31,470 nucleotides of DNA from TCS55 sp964343505 (GCA_964343505.1 CAYFJU010000032.1:1-31470), one strand, 5' to 3'; shown: positions 7,706-17,134, numbered from the stretch's first letter. The notes: generated from the letters alone by a model not told the origin. Made by a program: numbers and translations.

Positions 7706-10537
7706 ATGGACCATCAGACACTTCTAAAAGCGCTCCATTTAGATACATTTATCGCCTTGGATTTTGAAACAACCGGCCTCCATGTTGAGGTTGATCGTGT
7801 GATTGAAGTGGCTGCCATTTTATTTAAAGATGGTGAACCGACTGAACGATTTACGACCCTGATCAATCCCGGTATCCCGATACCAACGCTGATAGAAGAG
7901 ATTACCGGTATAACCAACGATATGGTTGCAGAAGCACCGGCAGAAAGCAAGATTGTTAATGACTTTTTCAAGTTTATTGGCGACCATCCGCTGGTGGCAC
8001 ACAATACACCATTTGACCTTTCATTTCTGCAGGCCATGGCTGAACGCCATGATAAAGAATTACCCGAAAGAAAATTATATGACACATTGACCTTGTCCCG
8101 GGCATTCCTGTTCTTTCAGCCGGCGCATAATTTGAGCGCTGTTTCCGATTATTTTTCCCTTTCCACAGAAGGTGCCCACCGGGCAGAATATGATACAGAA
8201 AATTGTGGTAAGATATTTGTCGAAATGGTTGAAGAAGCAGCCAGTTATAATTTAGACCTCATCTCCAGAATTATCGCTTTGCTGAAACCATTTCAAGTCC
8301 ACAATAAGGATTTGTTTATTGATCTTGGGAATGTACTCACGCAACAAGGCGATCTAAAAAAAGGACTGGTGGAATCCCGAATCCCCAAACCATCCAATAC
8401 AAATATTTTCATCCATGTTGGTGAAAAGGATATTTCAAACGCTACGGGGCACGATATCTTTGGACCCGATGGCCAATTGAGCCAGTCATTTGAATCATTC
8501 GAAGATCGGCCGAATCAAGTAAATTATAGTCAATTTGTGGATGATATTATGGCCAGTCCCGGCGGAATCGGTGTGGCGGAAGCGGGGACCGGATTGGGAA
8601 AGAGTATGGCCTATTTATATCCTGCCATTAAGCATAATGCTACCCATCCCGATGATGGTCCGGTGGTAATATCCTGTTTTACCAAACATTTACAAGACCA
8701 ATTATTCAATAAGGATTTACCACGGTTGGCCAACGCTATTGATGCACCGGTTCAGGCGGTGGTGATGAAAGGGCGGAATAATTATGTGTGTAAGTCCCGC
8801 TTAAATTGGCTGATCGGCGGTGCGGAAAAGATGCTGAATGGCGAAGAAGCCATGAATCTTTTACCGCTGTTGGTGTGGTTAGAGCATACGGAAACAGGGG
8901 ATATGGATGAATGTCCCGGTTTTACCAATGGATTTACATTCCGGCTCATGGCATTGGTCCAAAGTGAACCAGGATTTTGTACCTCACCCATTTGCGCACG
9001 TCAGGGTGGATGCTACTTTGGTCCATTAAGGAAAATGGTGTATCAGGCCAATATCGTTGTGGTGAACCATGCACTATTAATTTCTGAAGCCAAAGCCCGA
9101 TTAATTGCAGATGGGGCCATGGGATTTTTACCGGATCATCGCTCTGTTATTATTGATGAGGCCCACAACCTGCCCCAAGCGGCTTATCATCAACTGACTG
9201 CATCCTTGGATCACCGGTCCATGGGATACTTTTTGGATCGAATTGATCCGGACCATAACCATTCTGTTCGGTGGAATAATCAACTGAAGTCCTTGGGAGG
9301 CCTCCATCCCCAATTTGAAGGGTATAGGCGGGATTTGGCGCGAGCCGTATCAAGTTGTCGTGAGGGACTGAAAGCGTTTTTTGATCAAATGGTAGGAAAT
9401 AGTCTCCATAAATTTGATCCGGATGCAAAGTATTCAACTAAATTGATTATCAAAGATTTAGCGGAAGAATTCGCACCACTACACGGTGAACTTGAAATGA
9501 TGAACCGGGGATTTCATGCGGTTCGAAATCAGGTGAGACGATTAAGAGAATCCCTTTTAGATATTGATGAAACGAGGGAAGATTTTATTGAATTGCACCA
9601 ACTGTTGGATCGGGGCGAAAGTTCCATGACCGATGCCCTCATGTTGATTCAATTGGTCACAACTAACCAACAGGATGATGGGGTGTATTGGTACGAAGGG
9701 AACTTCAAGCACTTTGGTGGACAGACCCAACTCATGATGACCGTGAATGCGGCGCCTATTGATTTAGCGGACGATTTGTCTAAAGGGCTATTTAAGTCTT
9801 TAGATCATTGTATTCTTACCAGTGCCACCTTACGGACCGATCAATCCTTTGATTATTATTTACAACGAACCGGCTTAAATGGCGTCGAGATTGATGATGT
9901 AAAAACGGCCGTGTTCGATAGCCCATTTCATTACAATGAACAGGTCACTTATTACCAATATTCCGGTTCAGATGGACAGCAACCGAATGTATTGGCCAAT
10001 ATGATTTATACCTGTCATCAACGATACAATAAACGAATGATGGTCTTATTCACCAATCGAGGCCAATTGGAAGCGACGCTAAAACTCCTTCAACAAAAAC
10101 AGGGTGGACGTGATTTACCCATCTTTGCCCAAAAGCGACAGACGTCACGCTCTGGATTGGTGAGAGGCATGCATCAAACATCCAATGGAATATTATTGGG
10201 AACCAATGCTTTCTGGGAAGGGGTGGACCTCCCGGGAGATCTCTTGGAGATTTTAATTATTGTCAAGATGCCCTTTGACGTGCCCACCGAACCTTTGGTA
10301 AAGGCCTATGGAGATATGATTGAATCTCAGGGCGGAAGCCGGTTTATGCACTATGCCCTCCCGGAATCGGTGATCCGTTTTCGCCAGGGGTTTGGACGTC
10401 TCATTCGCACGGCCTATGACGAAGGTATTTTTATTGTTATGGATGATCGGGTGATCAATAAACGATATGGAGTAGCTTTCAGCGATGCCATCCCGGTGGA
10501 TTTGCAAGAGTTTAACCGAGTGAAGGAGATGGTTTAA
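7706..10537 (+). CDS. dinG: DinG-family Fe-S helicase with N-terminal DnaQ-type exonuclease domain
   Basis: 943-aa fusion. Residues about 10-180 form a DEDDh 3'-5' exonuclease: ALDFETTG (ExoI), HNTPFDLSFL (ExoII) and HRAEYDTENC (ExoIII). The rest is an XPD/DinG superfamily 2 helicase with Walker A EAGTGLGKS, DEAH in VIIDEAHNLP, LTSATL, and the C-terminal GTNAFWEGVDLPGD and QGFGRLIRT motifs. A 4Fe-4S domain is indicated by Cys in NYVCKS (about 361), then C-x4-C-x5-C (about 425, 430, 436), the spacing seen in E. coli DinG. The architecture matches the Firmicute-type DinG with its exonuclease domain. Role: DNA repair/replication, resolving R-loops or forks. ATG at 7706 is preferred over the preceding TTG. 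It ends convergently, overlapping the ureohydrolase by 4 bp. Confidence 0.93.
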   Translation: MDHQTLLKALHLDTFIALDFETTGLHVEVDRVIEVAAILFKDGEPTERFTTLINPGIPIPTLIEEITGITNDMVAEAPAESKIVNDFFKFIGDHPLVAHNTPFDLSFLQAMAERHDKELPERKLYDTLTLSRAFLFFQPAHNLSAVSDYFSLSTEGAHRAEYDTENCGKIFVEMVEEAASYNLDLISRIIALLKPFQVHNKDLFIDLGNVLTQQGDLKKGLVESRIPKPSNTNIFIHVGEKDISNATGHDIFGPDGQLSQSFESFEDRPNQVNYSQFVDDIMASPGGIGVAEAGTGLGKSMAYLYPAIKHNATHPDDGPVVISCFTKHLQDQLFNKDLPRLANAIDAPVQAVVMKGRNNYVCKSRLNWLIGGAEKMLNGEEAMNLLPLLVWLEHTETGDMDECPGFTNGFTFRLMALVQSEPGFCTSPICARQGGCYFGPLRKMVYQANIVVVNHALLISEAKARLIADGAMGFLPDHRSVIIDEAHNLPQAAYHQLTASLDHRSMGYFLDRIDPDHNHSVRWNNQLKSLGGLHPQFEGYRRDLARAVSSCREGLKAFFDQMVGNSLHKFDPDAKYSTKLIIKDLAEEFAPLHGELEMMNRGFHAVRNQVRRLRESLLDIDETREDFIELHQLLDRGESSMTDALMLIQLVTTNQQDDGVYWYEGNFKHFGGQTQLMMTVNAAPIDLADDLSKGLFKSLDHCILTSATLRTDQSFDYYLQRTGLNGVEIDDVKTAVFDSPFHYNEQVTYYQYSGSDGQQPNVLANMIYTCHQRYNKRMMVLFTNRGQLEATLKLLQQKQGGRDLPIFAQKRQTSRSGLVRGMHQTSNGILLGTNAFWEGVDLPGDLLEILIIVKMPFDVPTEPLVKAYGDMIESQGGSRFMHYALPESVIRFRQGFGRLIRTAYDEGIFIVMDDRVINKRYGVAFSDAIPVDLQEFNRVKEMV

Positions 10538-11322
10538 GCCAAAATCTTCCCCAATAATTCCTTCATCAATTTTGCCGCCACAACAGCAGTCATGCCATTG
10601 ATATCTCTGTTAGGATTGTATTCCACAATGTCGCCCCCCACCACTTGGCCATTCATTTGGTGAATGATGCGAATCAAGTCCCGCGTAGAAAGTCCCCCAG
10701 GTTCGTGGTGAGAAACGCCGGGCGCAAAAGCAGGGTCTAGTCCATCCAAATCAATCGAAACATAAACCGGTCCATCAAACTGAAGAGATAAAGATGGGTC
10801 AAAGTCTTTCATTTCAATCACCTCCACACCGAATCGTTCAACTTGGGCTTTTTGATGGTCATTCATTGTGCGAATGCCCACTTGCACCAACCGTTTTGCC
10901 AATCCATTTTCCATAATCCGGGCAAAGGGGGACGCATGAGAATAGGGATTATTTTCAAAATTATCGTATAAATCCGGATGGGCATCAAAGTGCAAAATAT
11001 TCAATTCGGGAAAGGATTGACGATATGCTTGAATAATGGGGAATGTAATCGAATGGTCCCCGCCCAGAGACAATACTTTTTGTCTTCGACCTAATTCCTT
11101 TTGGACAGTTTTTTGGATAGACTGAATAGCTTCTTCTCCGGTTAGGATTTTCATATCTCCCAGTTTGGTAATGCGATTGGTATTGCCACAATCAAATCCA
11201 TTCTCAGAAAACATATTGGACGCATCGGAATGAAAGGCATCCATGATTAATTCGGGTGCTTTGGCTGCACCTTTTAGAAAAGATGAATTTTCATCCAAAG
11301 GAATGCCGAGTATAGATAGCAT
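10534..11322 (-). CDS. speB: Agmatinase/arginase family ureohydrolase
   Basis: 262-aa binuclear manganese hydrolase. The metal ligands are all visible: His90 (GGDHSIT), Asp113/His115/Asp117 (DAHPDLYD) and Asp191/Asp193 (SIDLDGLDP), followed by the HHEPGG substrate-side loop. The family releases urea from agmatine, arginine or related guanidino compounds. Length and overall layout fit agmatinase better than arginase, but formiminoglutamase or guanidinobutyrase cannot be excluded, so the symbol is tentative. It is the last gene of the - strand cluster. The start codon is ATG at 11322, 9 nt after the crotonase stop. Its stop overlaps that of dinG and no terminator hairpin is obvious. Confidence 0.9.
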   Translation of the reverse strand: MLSILGIPLDENSSFLKGAAKAPELIMDAFHSDASNMFSENGFDCGNTNRITKLGDMKILTGEEAIQSIQKTVQKELGRRQKVLSLGGDHSITFPIIQAYRQSFPELNILHFDAHPDLYDNFENNPYSHASPFARIMENGLAKRLVQVGIRTMNDHQKAQVERFGVEVIEMKDFDPSLSLQFDGPVYVSIDLDGLDPAFAPGVSHHEPGGLSTRDLIRIIHQMNGQVVGGDIVEYNPNRDINGMTAVVAAKLMKELLGKILA

Positions 11323-11331
11323 CGTTAAATC

Positions 11332-12186
11332 TTAATCTGAGTTATCTTTGCTGCCGGGAATGGGATCGCCTGAATCCCGTTCTTTTACCGCTTGTTTGAA
11401 GCCCACTTCTTCAGCCCGTTCTTTGAACCACATCCCCTCCGGACTGTGTCTCGTGATACCGTCAAACAAGGTGGCGAGTGTTTGGGTACTGGAAAGTCCC
11501 ATATTTTCATAGGCTTGGTTCACCATCAGTTTCATCATCATTAATTGATTTTTGGGTACGCCCTTGATGCGATTGGCAAGAGTATTTACAGCCTTATCCA
11601 ACTCATCCATTGGGAGTGCCTTATAAATCAGGCCCATTTCTTCTGCTTCAGTTCCCGTGATTAAATCTCCCGTAAAGAGCATACGTTTGGCCTTTTCAGC
11701 CCCGAGACGATAGACCCACATGGCTGTTGTGGGGCAGCCCCAAACTCGGGCAGGGGGGTAGCCAATGCGCGCCGTTTCATTCATAATAATGATATCACAG
11801 CATAAGGCGATATCGCTGCCGCCGGCCACCGCATCACCGTGAATACGGCCAATCACCGGTTTATGAGACCGCCAGATAGACATAAATTGTTGGGTGGCTT
11901 TATTCATGAATCCAAAATCAATCATGGGATCCCAAGGCATGTCTTGAACACCAATATTTTTTCCGGGTGATTCAGCAAACTCTTTCAAATCATATCCGCC
12001 GCAAAATCCTTTTCCTGCACCGGTCAGGACAATGACATGAACGGAATCATCGTCGTTGGCCGTTGAAATGGCATTCGCAATTTCTTCCGGCATGGCCATA
12101 TTGATGGCATTGAATACTTCAGGCCGGTTCAAGGTGATCGTGGCGACACGGTCTTGGATAGCATAATCTAAAGTATCAAATTGCAT
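11332..12186 (-). CDS. Crotonase/enoyl-CoA hydratase family protein
   Basis: 284-aa crotonase-fold acyl-CoA enzyme. It shows the N-terminal block DRVATITLNRPEVFNAI, the first oxyanion-hole segment GAGKGFCGGYDLKEF and the second (HGDAVAGGSDIALCCD). The two catalytic glutamates of classical hydratase are not conserved: the GGGCE position reads GGSD, and the QPE position reads YPP (ARIGYPPARVWG). I therefore call the fold but not the hydratase reaction; an atypical member acting on an unknown acyl-CoA is likely. ATG at 12186 fits the family N-terminus and has GGCGGA upstream; a TTG at 12204 would overlap the preceding gene. Confidence 0.88.
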   Translation of the reverse strand: MQFDTLDYAIQDRVATITLNRPEVFNAINMAMPEEIANAISTANDDDSVHVIVLTGAGKGFCGGYDLKEFAESPGKNIGVQDMPWDPMIDFGFMNKATQQFMSIWRSHKPVIGRIHGDAVAGGSDIALCCDIIIMNETARIGYPPARVWGCPTTAMWVYRLGAEKAKRMLFTGDLITGTEAEEMGLIYKALPMDELDKAVNTLANRIKGVPKNQLMMMKLMVNQAYENMGLSSTQTLATLFDGITRHSPEGMWFKERAEEVGFKQAVKERDSGDPIPGSKDNSD

Positions 12187-12191
12187 TGGTG

Positions 12192-12644
12192 TTATTTCCG
12201 CCAACTAATATTGATTGCTGGGAAGGGAACTAGATTGGTTTTTCGATCGGAATAAATCCTTACAACTGTACTCACACCTAAGTTCAGATATAGCTTTTTC
12301 GTTATTTTCTTTTCTCCTCCAATGGAGAGATAGGGCGCCACCACTTCACCGCCCATGGCATTGATTTGTTGGATGGATATCACAGAATAATATTGAATCG
12401 GCCCATTATTCATATAGTATTTCCAACCCAAAGACAAGGTCCCTGCGGGCATTAATCCGAGACCGGCAAATATTTCATGTCGATCTGTTTGGTACAACGC
12501 CCGCGTATGGCCAAACATACTTAAGCCTGTTTTATGGTCCAACAGGCCAATGGCGGTATATTTTTTGGGTTTTTCTGTTTTCTGTCCAAAAGCCAAGTGA
12601 ATTGGTATTAAGCATAGGATTAATACTTGTAAATATTTATTCAA
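12192..12644 (-). CDS. Small secreted protein of unknown function
   Basis: About 150 aa. Starting at the TTG at 12644 gives a signal peptide (NKYLQVLILCLIPIHLAFGQ) preceded by a purine-rich AGAAAGAG, which is why I prefer it to the GTG at 12695 that overlaps the methyltransferase gene. The mature part has alternating strands (LSLGWKYYM, IQYYSVISIQQI, LYLNLGVSTVVRIY) and ends NISWRK, suggesting a small beta-rich periplasmic or outer-membrane protein. I do not recognise a family. It sits 5 nt before the crotonase start, so it is probably in the same transcript. Confidence 0.65.
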   Translation of the reverse strand: MNKYLQVLILCLIPIHLAFGQKTEKPKKYTAIGLLDHKTGLSMFGHTRALYQTDRHEIFAGLGLMPAGTLSLGWKYYMNNGPIQYYSVISIQQINAMGGEVVAPYLSIGGEKKITKKLYLNLGVSTVVRIYSDRKTNLVPFPAINISWRK

Positions 12645-12673
12645 TTGTATCTCTTTCTTATTTAAAAATTGGT

Positions 12674-13498
12674 TTAGGTACTGGTAAATGTACACACAGA
12701 ATAGGTACGAATGATGTCAGCCTCTATAAGCGGTTTTTCCGGTTCTAATATTCGCTCTAGAGTTCGCATGGGAATATTCTCTGCCACCTTTAATGATGTA
12801 TGCCTTTCTATTGTATGAATATCGTCAAATCCCGTTATCCATGGTGAACCCATATCTTCAAATAATTGTGCCAGATCCGTCAATTCCTGTCGGCCGGTTT
12901 CATGGGTGATGATGCTTTTGGATACATAATCAAATGAAATAGCAAATCGATCAATGTGTTGGTGAAATGTATCCAATAATCCATAGATGAGATGATCCGG
13001 GATATACATGCAATTTCCTTCCCAGATAAACAGGGTCGGTGCCTTGGGGTCAAATCCTGAGTGTACCAATGCGGATATCACATCATCTTCAATATAATTG
13101 CACGGAACGAATATGGATGGATAATCGATATTATTTTTATCAATGACCTCTTTTTTGTGAACCAGTAGAGCGGATTGGTCTACATCAAAAAATTGGGCCC
13201 CTTGGCCTGCATAATTGCAAGCCCGCATGTCAAAACCGCCACCCAGTAATACGACTTGGCTCGTGCCCGTTTGAAGGTATTCAGATATTTTGTCATCAAA
13301 ATATCTGACACGATATCGTATCATGGATGTGGTACTGGGCATGATCACTGCCATTTCTTGGGCTTTTTGAACCATGTCTTCTTCCAGGAAATATTGGGCA
13401 TTGTCATCACTGAATAGTGGTAGCTCCATTTTGGATTCCTCAGCCCGAAATGCCGCAATAATGAATGCGGTAGAACCTATCTGGTCGATCAAATTCAA
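12674..13498 (-). CDS. SAM-dependent methyltransferase, leucine carboxyl methyltransferase-like (TIGR00027 type)
   Basis: 274-aa class I methyltransferase. Features of the PF04072/TIGR00027 group are STAFIIAAFRAEES at residues 9-22, MIRYRVRYFDD, the SAM-binding motif VVLLGGGFDMRACN, the acidic FDVDQ loop and LFIWEGNCMYIP. The family methylates carboxyl groups or small-molecule/polyketide acceptors; the substrate here is unknown. The start is most likely TTG at 13498, since the conserved N-terminal block begins immediately after it and a stop lies five codons upstream. The next ATG (13429) would delete that block. It lies 15 nt downstream of the M3 peptidase gene. Confidence 0.85.
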   Translation of the reverse strand: MNLIDQIGSTAFIIAAFRAEESKMELPLFSDDNAQYFLEEDMVQKAQEMAVIMPSTTSMIRYRVRYFDDKISEYLQTGTSQVVLLGGGFDMRACNYAGQGAQFFDVDQSALLVHKKEVIDKNNIDYPSIFVPCNYIEDDVISALVHSGFDPKAPTLFIWEGNCMYIPDHLIYGLLDTFHQHIDRFAISFDYVSKSIITHETGRQELTDLAQLFEDMGSPWITGFDDIHTIERHTSLKVAENIPMRTLERILEPEKPLIEADIIRTYSVCTFTST

Positions 13499-13513
13499 TG
13501 TGATCAGATGGTT

Positions 13514-15658
13514 TTAGTTTAGGCCTCTGCGCTCCAGAAGGGGTTGGATATTTGGTTCTGCACCCCGGAATTCCTTAAAGATGGTGAGGGCATCTGCACT
13601 GCCGCCGCGGGATAGAAGTGTTTTTCTGAAGTGGTCGCCATTTTCTCTTTTCAGTCCACCGTTTTCCTTGAACCATTCCACTGTATCTGCATCCAAAACC
13701 TCGCTCCAGATATAGGAGTAATATCCGGCGGAATATCCCCCGATGATATGGGAGAAATAGGTACTGCGGTATCGAGGCGGAATCGCATGAAAGGCAATCC
13801 CACCGGTTTTCAAAGCATCAGCTTCAAATGCCATTAACTTATCAGCGCTGGGTACCTGTTCCGGTGTCAATTGATGGAGGGATTGGTCCAGGATAGATGC
13901 AGCCAAATATTCAGTGGTGGCAAAGCCCTGATTGAATTTCTGGGTGGCCAAAACTTTGTCCAATAGTTCTTTGGGCATAGGTTCGCCCGTTTCATGGTGG
14001 ACGGCATAGTTTTTCAAAACCGACTGCCAAATTGCCCACATTTCATTCACTTGGGAAGGGTATTCCACAAAATCCCGCGGCACAGACGTACCGGCAAAAT
14101 AGGGATAATTCACGTCAGAAAACATGCCATGGAGGGCATGGCCGAATTCATGAAACATGGTGGTCACTTCATCGAAAGTGAGGAGGGTAGGCTCTCCTTC
14201 AGGCGGTTTAACCACATTTAGATGATTCGCAATGACAGGCTGGTTGCCTTTCAGCCTGGATTGCCCCACATAAGCATTCATCCATGCACCGCCCCGTTTG
14301 GAGGAGCGGGCATAGAAATCGGCCAAAAACAGCGCCAACGGTGATCCATCTTCATCGAACACCTCGAACACACGCACATCCTCTTGGTACACCGGAAAAT
14401 CGAAGCGTTCTTTGAATGAGATGCCATAAAGTTTGGTGGCCGCATAGAAAACCCCATTTTGTAAAACGTTGTCCATCTCAAAATAGGGCCGCAGTTGTGA
14501 CGCGTCAAAATTGTAGCGGTCCGCCCGGACTTTTTCTGTAAAGAAATCCCAATCCCAGGAGGCCAATTCAAAATCGCCCCCTTCAGCATCGATCATTTTC
14601 TGCAGATCCGCCGCTTCTTTCCTTGCATTAGCCACTGCTTTTGGGGCCAGGCTGCTGAGGCGTTCATTGACAGCAGCCGGCGTTAGGGCAGTCTGGACTT
14701 CCAATCGGTAAGCGGCATGGTTATCGTAGCCCATGAGGGAGGCGCGTTCCGCCCGCAGTTTTAACACTTTGGAAAGAACCTCGCGGTTATCAAATTCACC
14801 GCCACGGCTCCCCCGGGAAAGGGAAGTCTTGTGGATACGTTTTCTCAATTTTCTATTTTTGAGGGATGAGAGTGGGGGCTGACCACTGGTGTTTTTTAAA
14901 GTCAGCACAAATTTGCCTTCCAGTTCTCGAGATTTGGCTTCATTGGCAGCCGCTTCAATGGCCACTTCCGAAAGGCCATCCAATTCTGCTTTGGTATGAA
15001 CCACCACTGCAAGTGCATTCACTTCTTTCAATACATTTTGACTGAATTGGGTTTTTAGCACGGCGATTTCGCTGTTGATGGCCTTTAACTGTTCTTTTTC
15101 TTCCACAGAAAGATTGGCCCCTGCACGGACGAAGTCCCTGTAATACTTTTCTACAAGACGAAGAGATTCGCTGTCTAATTCAAGATTGTTCCGGTTTTCA
15201 TAAATTGTTGACACACGATCAAATAAATTTCCGTTCAACAGAATCTGGTCGCTGTGGGCTGAGAGTTTCGGCGCCATATCTGTGCGGATCGCTTCCATTT
15301 CATCATTGGTATGGGCAGACGTTAGGGCAAAAAAGATAGTGGATACGCGATCCAACAAAGCGCCGGATTTTTCCAGGGCCACAATGGTATTCTCAAATGC
15401 AGGTGCCGCCGTTTGGTTCGCAATGGCCTCAACCTCGGCCATATGTTCTGCCATGCCTCTTTCGAAGGCGGGTGCATAGTGTTCGTTTTTCACCCGGTCA
15501 AAGGGCGGATATTTCAAATAGAGATCGCTCTCAGCATAAAATGGATTTTCGCTTGTGGCGGTTTGTGTTACCGGTTGGGCTGATTTAGTATTTTGCACTG
15601 CGCAACCCCCGATAAAAAGAACGCATGATAGAATTCCTGTAAAAAATGTTGATTTCAT
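13514..15658 (-). CDS. dcp: M3 family metallopeptidase, peptidyl-dipeptidase Dcp-like lipoprotein
   Basis: 714-aa zinc peptidase. A lipoprotein signal is visible (hydrophobic stretch ending FIGGC, Cys19), so it is probably anchored in a membrane facing the periplasm, unlike cytosolic E. coli Dcp. The M3 catalytic motif is HEFGH near residue 500 (MFHEFGHALHG), with the downstream Glu in FVEYPSQVNE. The C-terminal block PPRYRSTYFSHIIGGYSAGYYSYIW is characteristic of Dcp/oligopeptidase A. The enzyme removes dipeptides or degrades short peptides. The ATG at 15658 has GGGGAG about 9 nt upstream. It is preceded by a 157-nt spacer, so a promoter probably lies there. Confidence 0.93.
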   Translation of the reverse strand: MKSTFFTGILSCVLFIGGCAVQNTKSAQPVTQTATSENPFYAESDLYLKYPPFDRVKNEHYAPAFERGMAEHMAEVEAIANQTAAPAFENTIVALEKSGALLDRVSTIFFALTSAHTNDEMEAIRTDMAPKLSAHSDQILLNGNLFDRVSTIYENRNNLELDSESLRLVEKYYRDFVRAGANLSVEEKEQLKAINSEIAVLKTQFSQNVLKEVNALAVVVHTKAELDGLSEVAIEAAANEAKSRELEGKFVLTLKNTSGQPPLSSLKNRKLRKRIHKTSLSRGSRGGEFDNREVLSKVLKLRAERASLMGYDNHAAYRLEVQTALTPAAVNERLSSLAPKAVANARKEAADLQKMIDAEGGDFELASWDWDFFTEKVRADRYNFDASQLRPYFEMDNVLQNGVFYAATKLYGISFKERFDFPVYQEDVRVFEVFDEDGSPLALFLADFYARSSKRGGAWMNAYVGQSRLKGNQPVIANHLNVVKPPEGEPTLLTFDEVTTMFHEFGHALHGMFSDVNYPYFAGTSVPRDFVEYPSQVNEMWAIWQSVLKNYAVHHETGEPMPKELLDKVLATQKFNQGFATTEYLAASILDQSLHQLTPEQVPSADKLMAFEADALKTGGIAFHAIPPRYRSTYFSHIIGGYSAGYYSYIWSEVLDADTVEWFKENGGLKRENGDHFRKTLLSRGGSADALTIFKEFRGAEPNIQPLLERRGLN

Positions 15659-15815
15659 GGATGGTAAACTCCCCGTTTTGATGTTTCATTTACGTGGCTA
15701 AGATAAGGGGAAGAGGGAAAAGGATGAATAAAATTAATCGGATAAATTGGTTGACTGTGGGTTTTTGATTTGGTCAATTAATATAATACAACAGTCTCAT
15801 TTTAACATTTAGGCC

Positions 15816-16589
15816 TCAACATGATTTCTTTGCTTTTTCCATCCTGGCCGTTTCCCTTTCTTCCAACCATTTGAAGCGGCGATTCACTTTACGTGGTTTT
15901 GGCTTTCCCTTGCCAGAAAGAATAAGGGCCCGACGAGGTATATCTGTTTCATTCGGCCCCGTATAGTGGAGCATATAACCGCCATGTACAGTAGCACCGC
16001 CGGCAGGAATTGGACATGCTACAGGGTTTTTGACTTTGTCCATTTCATCAGGATGGAGTTCCAGTCCATGAATGCGGGGATCATTGTTGATACTTCTATG
16101 CTTAAGGACATCCAATTCCTGGCTTTTGGGAATGAATTGCATACAGCCGTTTTCCACTTTTGCCTCTTGGAGGGGGACCCAAATACTGATTTCGTTATGG
16201 ATGAAATCGGGATTCCAGTAAGAGGCATCTTGGTGCCAGGGCGTTACGGCGCCTGTTCGGGGCGGTTTAAAAATGGCATGAAAAAAACTGCATTCACCAT
16301 CTTTTCCCAATAGCTGTTTCGCAATAATTGTTGCATTTTTCAGAAGGAGGGAGTCATTTATTTCGGGCGCGTATTTTGCCGGTTCCATGATCTGAGGGAG
16401 GACGGCTTCTTTCTCATTTTCATCTCGACCGCCTAAATCAAATTGATTCCCTTCCTCACGGCCGGCCCGTTTTGCAAAAATTCGATCGTAACTCTGGCGT
16501 AAAAAGACCACATCTTCTGGGGTGGTTATGGTATCTATTGCGAGGTAGCCCTTTTTTTTAAAAAAAGAAATTTGGTCTTTTGATAGCAT
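15816..16589 (-). CDS. Phytanoyl-CoA dioxygenase (PhyH) family protein
   Basis: Fe(II)/2-oxoglutarate-dependent oxygenase, 257 aa. Iron ligands are the H-x-D pair H119/D121 (WHQDASYW) and the distal His in GGYMLHYTGPN (about H208), with the 2-oxoglutarate-binding Arg at 219/220 (IPRRAL). PhyH relatives hydroxylate diverse small molecules; the substrate is unknown. The C-terminus is very basic (KPKPRKVNRRFKWLEERE). I start it at ATG 16589, just before LSKDQISFFKKKGYL, the usual family N-terminus; TTG at 16613 would overlap hicB. It lies 13 nt downstream of hicB. Confidence 0.9.
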   Translation of the reverse strand: MLSKDQISFFKKKGYLAIDTITTPEDVVFLRQSYDRIFAKRAGREEGNQFDLGGRDENEKEAVLPQIMEPAKYAPEINDSLLLKNATIIAKQLLGKDGECSFFHAIFKPPRTGAVTPWHQDASYWNPDFIHNEISIWVPLQEAKVENGCMQFIPKSQELDVLKHRSINNDPRIHGLELHPDEMDKVKNPVACPIPAGGATVHGGYMLHYTGPNETDIPRRALILSGKGKPKPRKVNRRFKWLEERETARMEKAKKSC

Positions 16590-16602
16590 GATGGGAATGA
16601 TG

Positions 16603-16938
16603 TTATTCCTCAATGACGGTCTTTAACTTTTTCACCACGTACTTATTCAGGCTTTTTCCTTCAGAAATGGCCCGAACGGCCAAGGCCTTGTGGAGGTCTG
16701 CTCCTGTTCTTAGGACGAACTTACCGGAATATTCTTTATTCGTGGGGGCGGGGAGGGGCTGTTTATCCTGTTGGTAGATTTCAATCCATTCTTCAAGAAT
16801 CTGGCATAATTCTTGATATACTTTGGCTTCATTGTCTCCGTGGCAGCATGGACCGACCCATCCGGGGATGGAACCCACATAACATTGGTCTTCATCGGAC
16901 CAAGATACGATTTTTAAATATTTATCACTTTCTTTCAT
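16603..16938 (-). CDS. hicB: HicB-type antitoxin
   Basis: 111-aa protein with a HicB layout: N-terminal degenerate RNase-H-like domain (residues 1-60, VGSIPGWVGPCCHGDNEAKVYQELCQILEEWIE) and a C-terminal ribbon-helix-helix region (GKFVLRTGADLHKALAVRAISEGKSLNKYV). HicB neutralises the HicA mRNA interferase and represses its own operon through the RHH domain. The ATG at 16938 overlaps the stop of the hicA reading frame (ATGA), the normal hicA-hicB coupling. The reconstructed hicA carries a frameshift, so this may be an antitoxin left without a working toxin. Confidence 0.88.
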   Translation of the reverse strand: MKESDKYLKIVSWSDEDQCYVGSIPGWVGPCCHGDNEAKVYQELCQILEEWIEIYQQDKQPLPAPTNKEYSGKFVLRTGADLHKALAVRAISEGKSLNKYVVKKLKTVIEE

Positions 16939-17128
16939 TCTTTCACTGCTTCAATATTCATTTTGACCAATTTTTCCTGGTAAGGTTTCGCGTCATCTCC
17001 CAATTTCCCTGAAATGGTAACGACCATGCCCTTTGGGTGTTTGAGATTTCGGTGGCTACCCTTCCACCTCTATTTACAAATCCTGCTTTTTCTAAGTCTT
17101 TAATTAATTGGCAAATTTTACGTGACAT
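16935..17128 (-). pseudogene. hicA: Frameshifted hicA toxin gene
   Basis: Reading the - strand from ATG at 17128 gives MSRKICQLIKDLEKAGFVNRGGR. After this the HicA family continuation SHRNLKHPKGMVVTISGK, then LGDDAKPYQEKLVKMNIEAVKE, is found in another frame, ending at TGA 16935-16937. The span is 194 nt, one short of the 65 codons (64 aa plus stop) expected for a whole gene. The break is therefore a single missing base in the GGG at 17059-17061 (GGAAGGG on the coding strand). The catalytic His of the GSHR motif lies just after the break and would not be translated in phase. It could be a true null mutation or a consensus error. It overlaps hicB by ATGA. Confidence 0.85.
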
Positions 17129-17134
17129 AATTTA

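Noticed and set aside
10531..10540. Antisense regulation between dinG and the ureohydrolase gene from the 4-bp overlap
   Set aside because: A short convergent overlap is common in compact genomes and no terminator or antisense RNA is visible.
16595..16613. Extending the PhyH protein to the TTG at 16613
   Set aside because: It would overlap hicB and add residues not expected in the family; ATG 16589 gives the conserved N-terminus.
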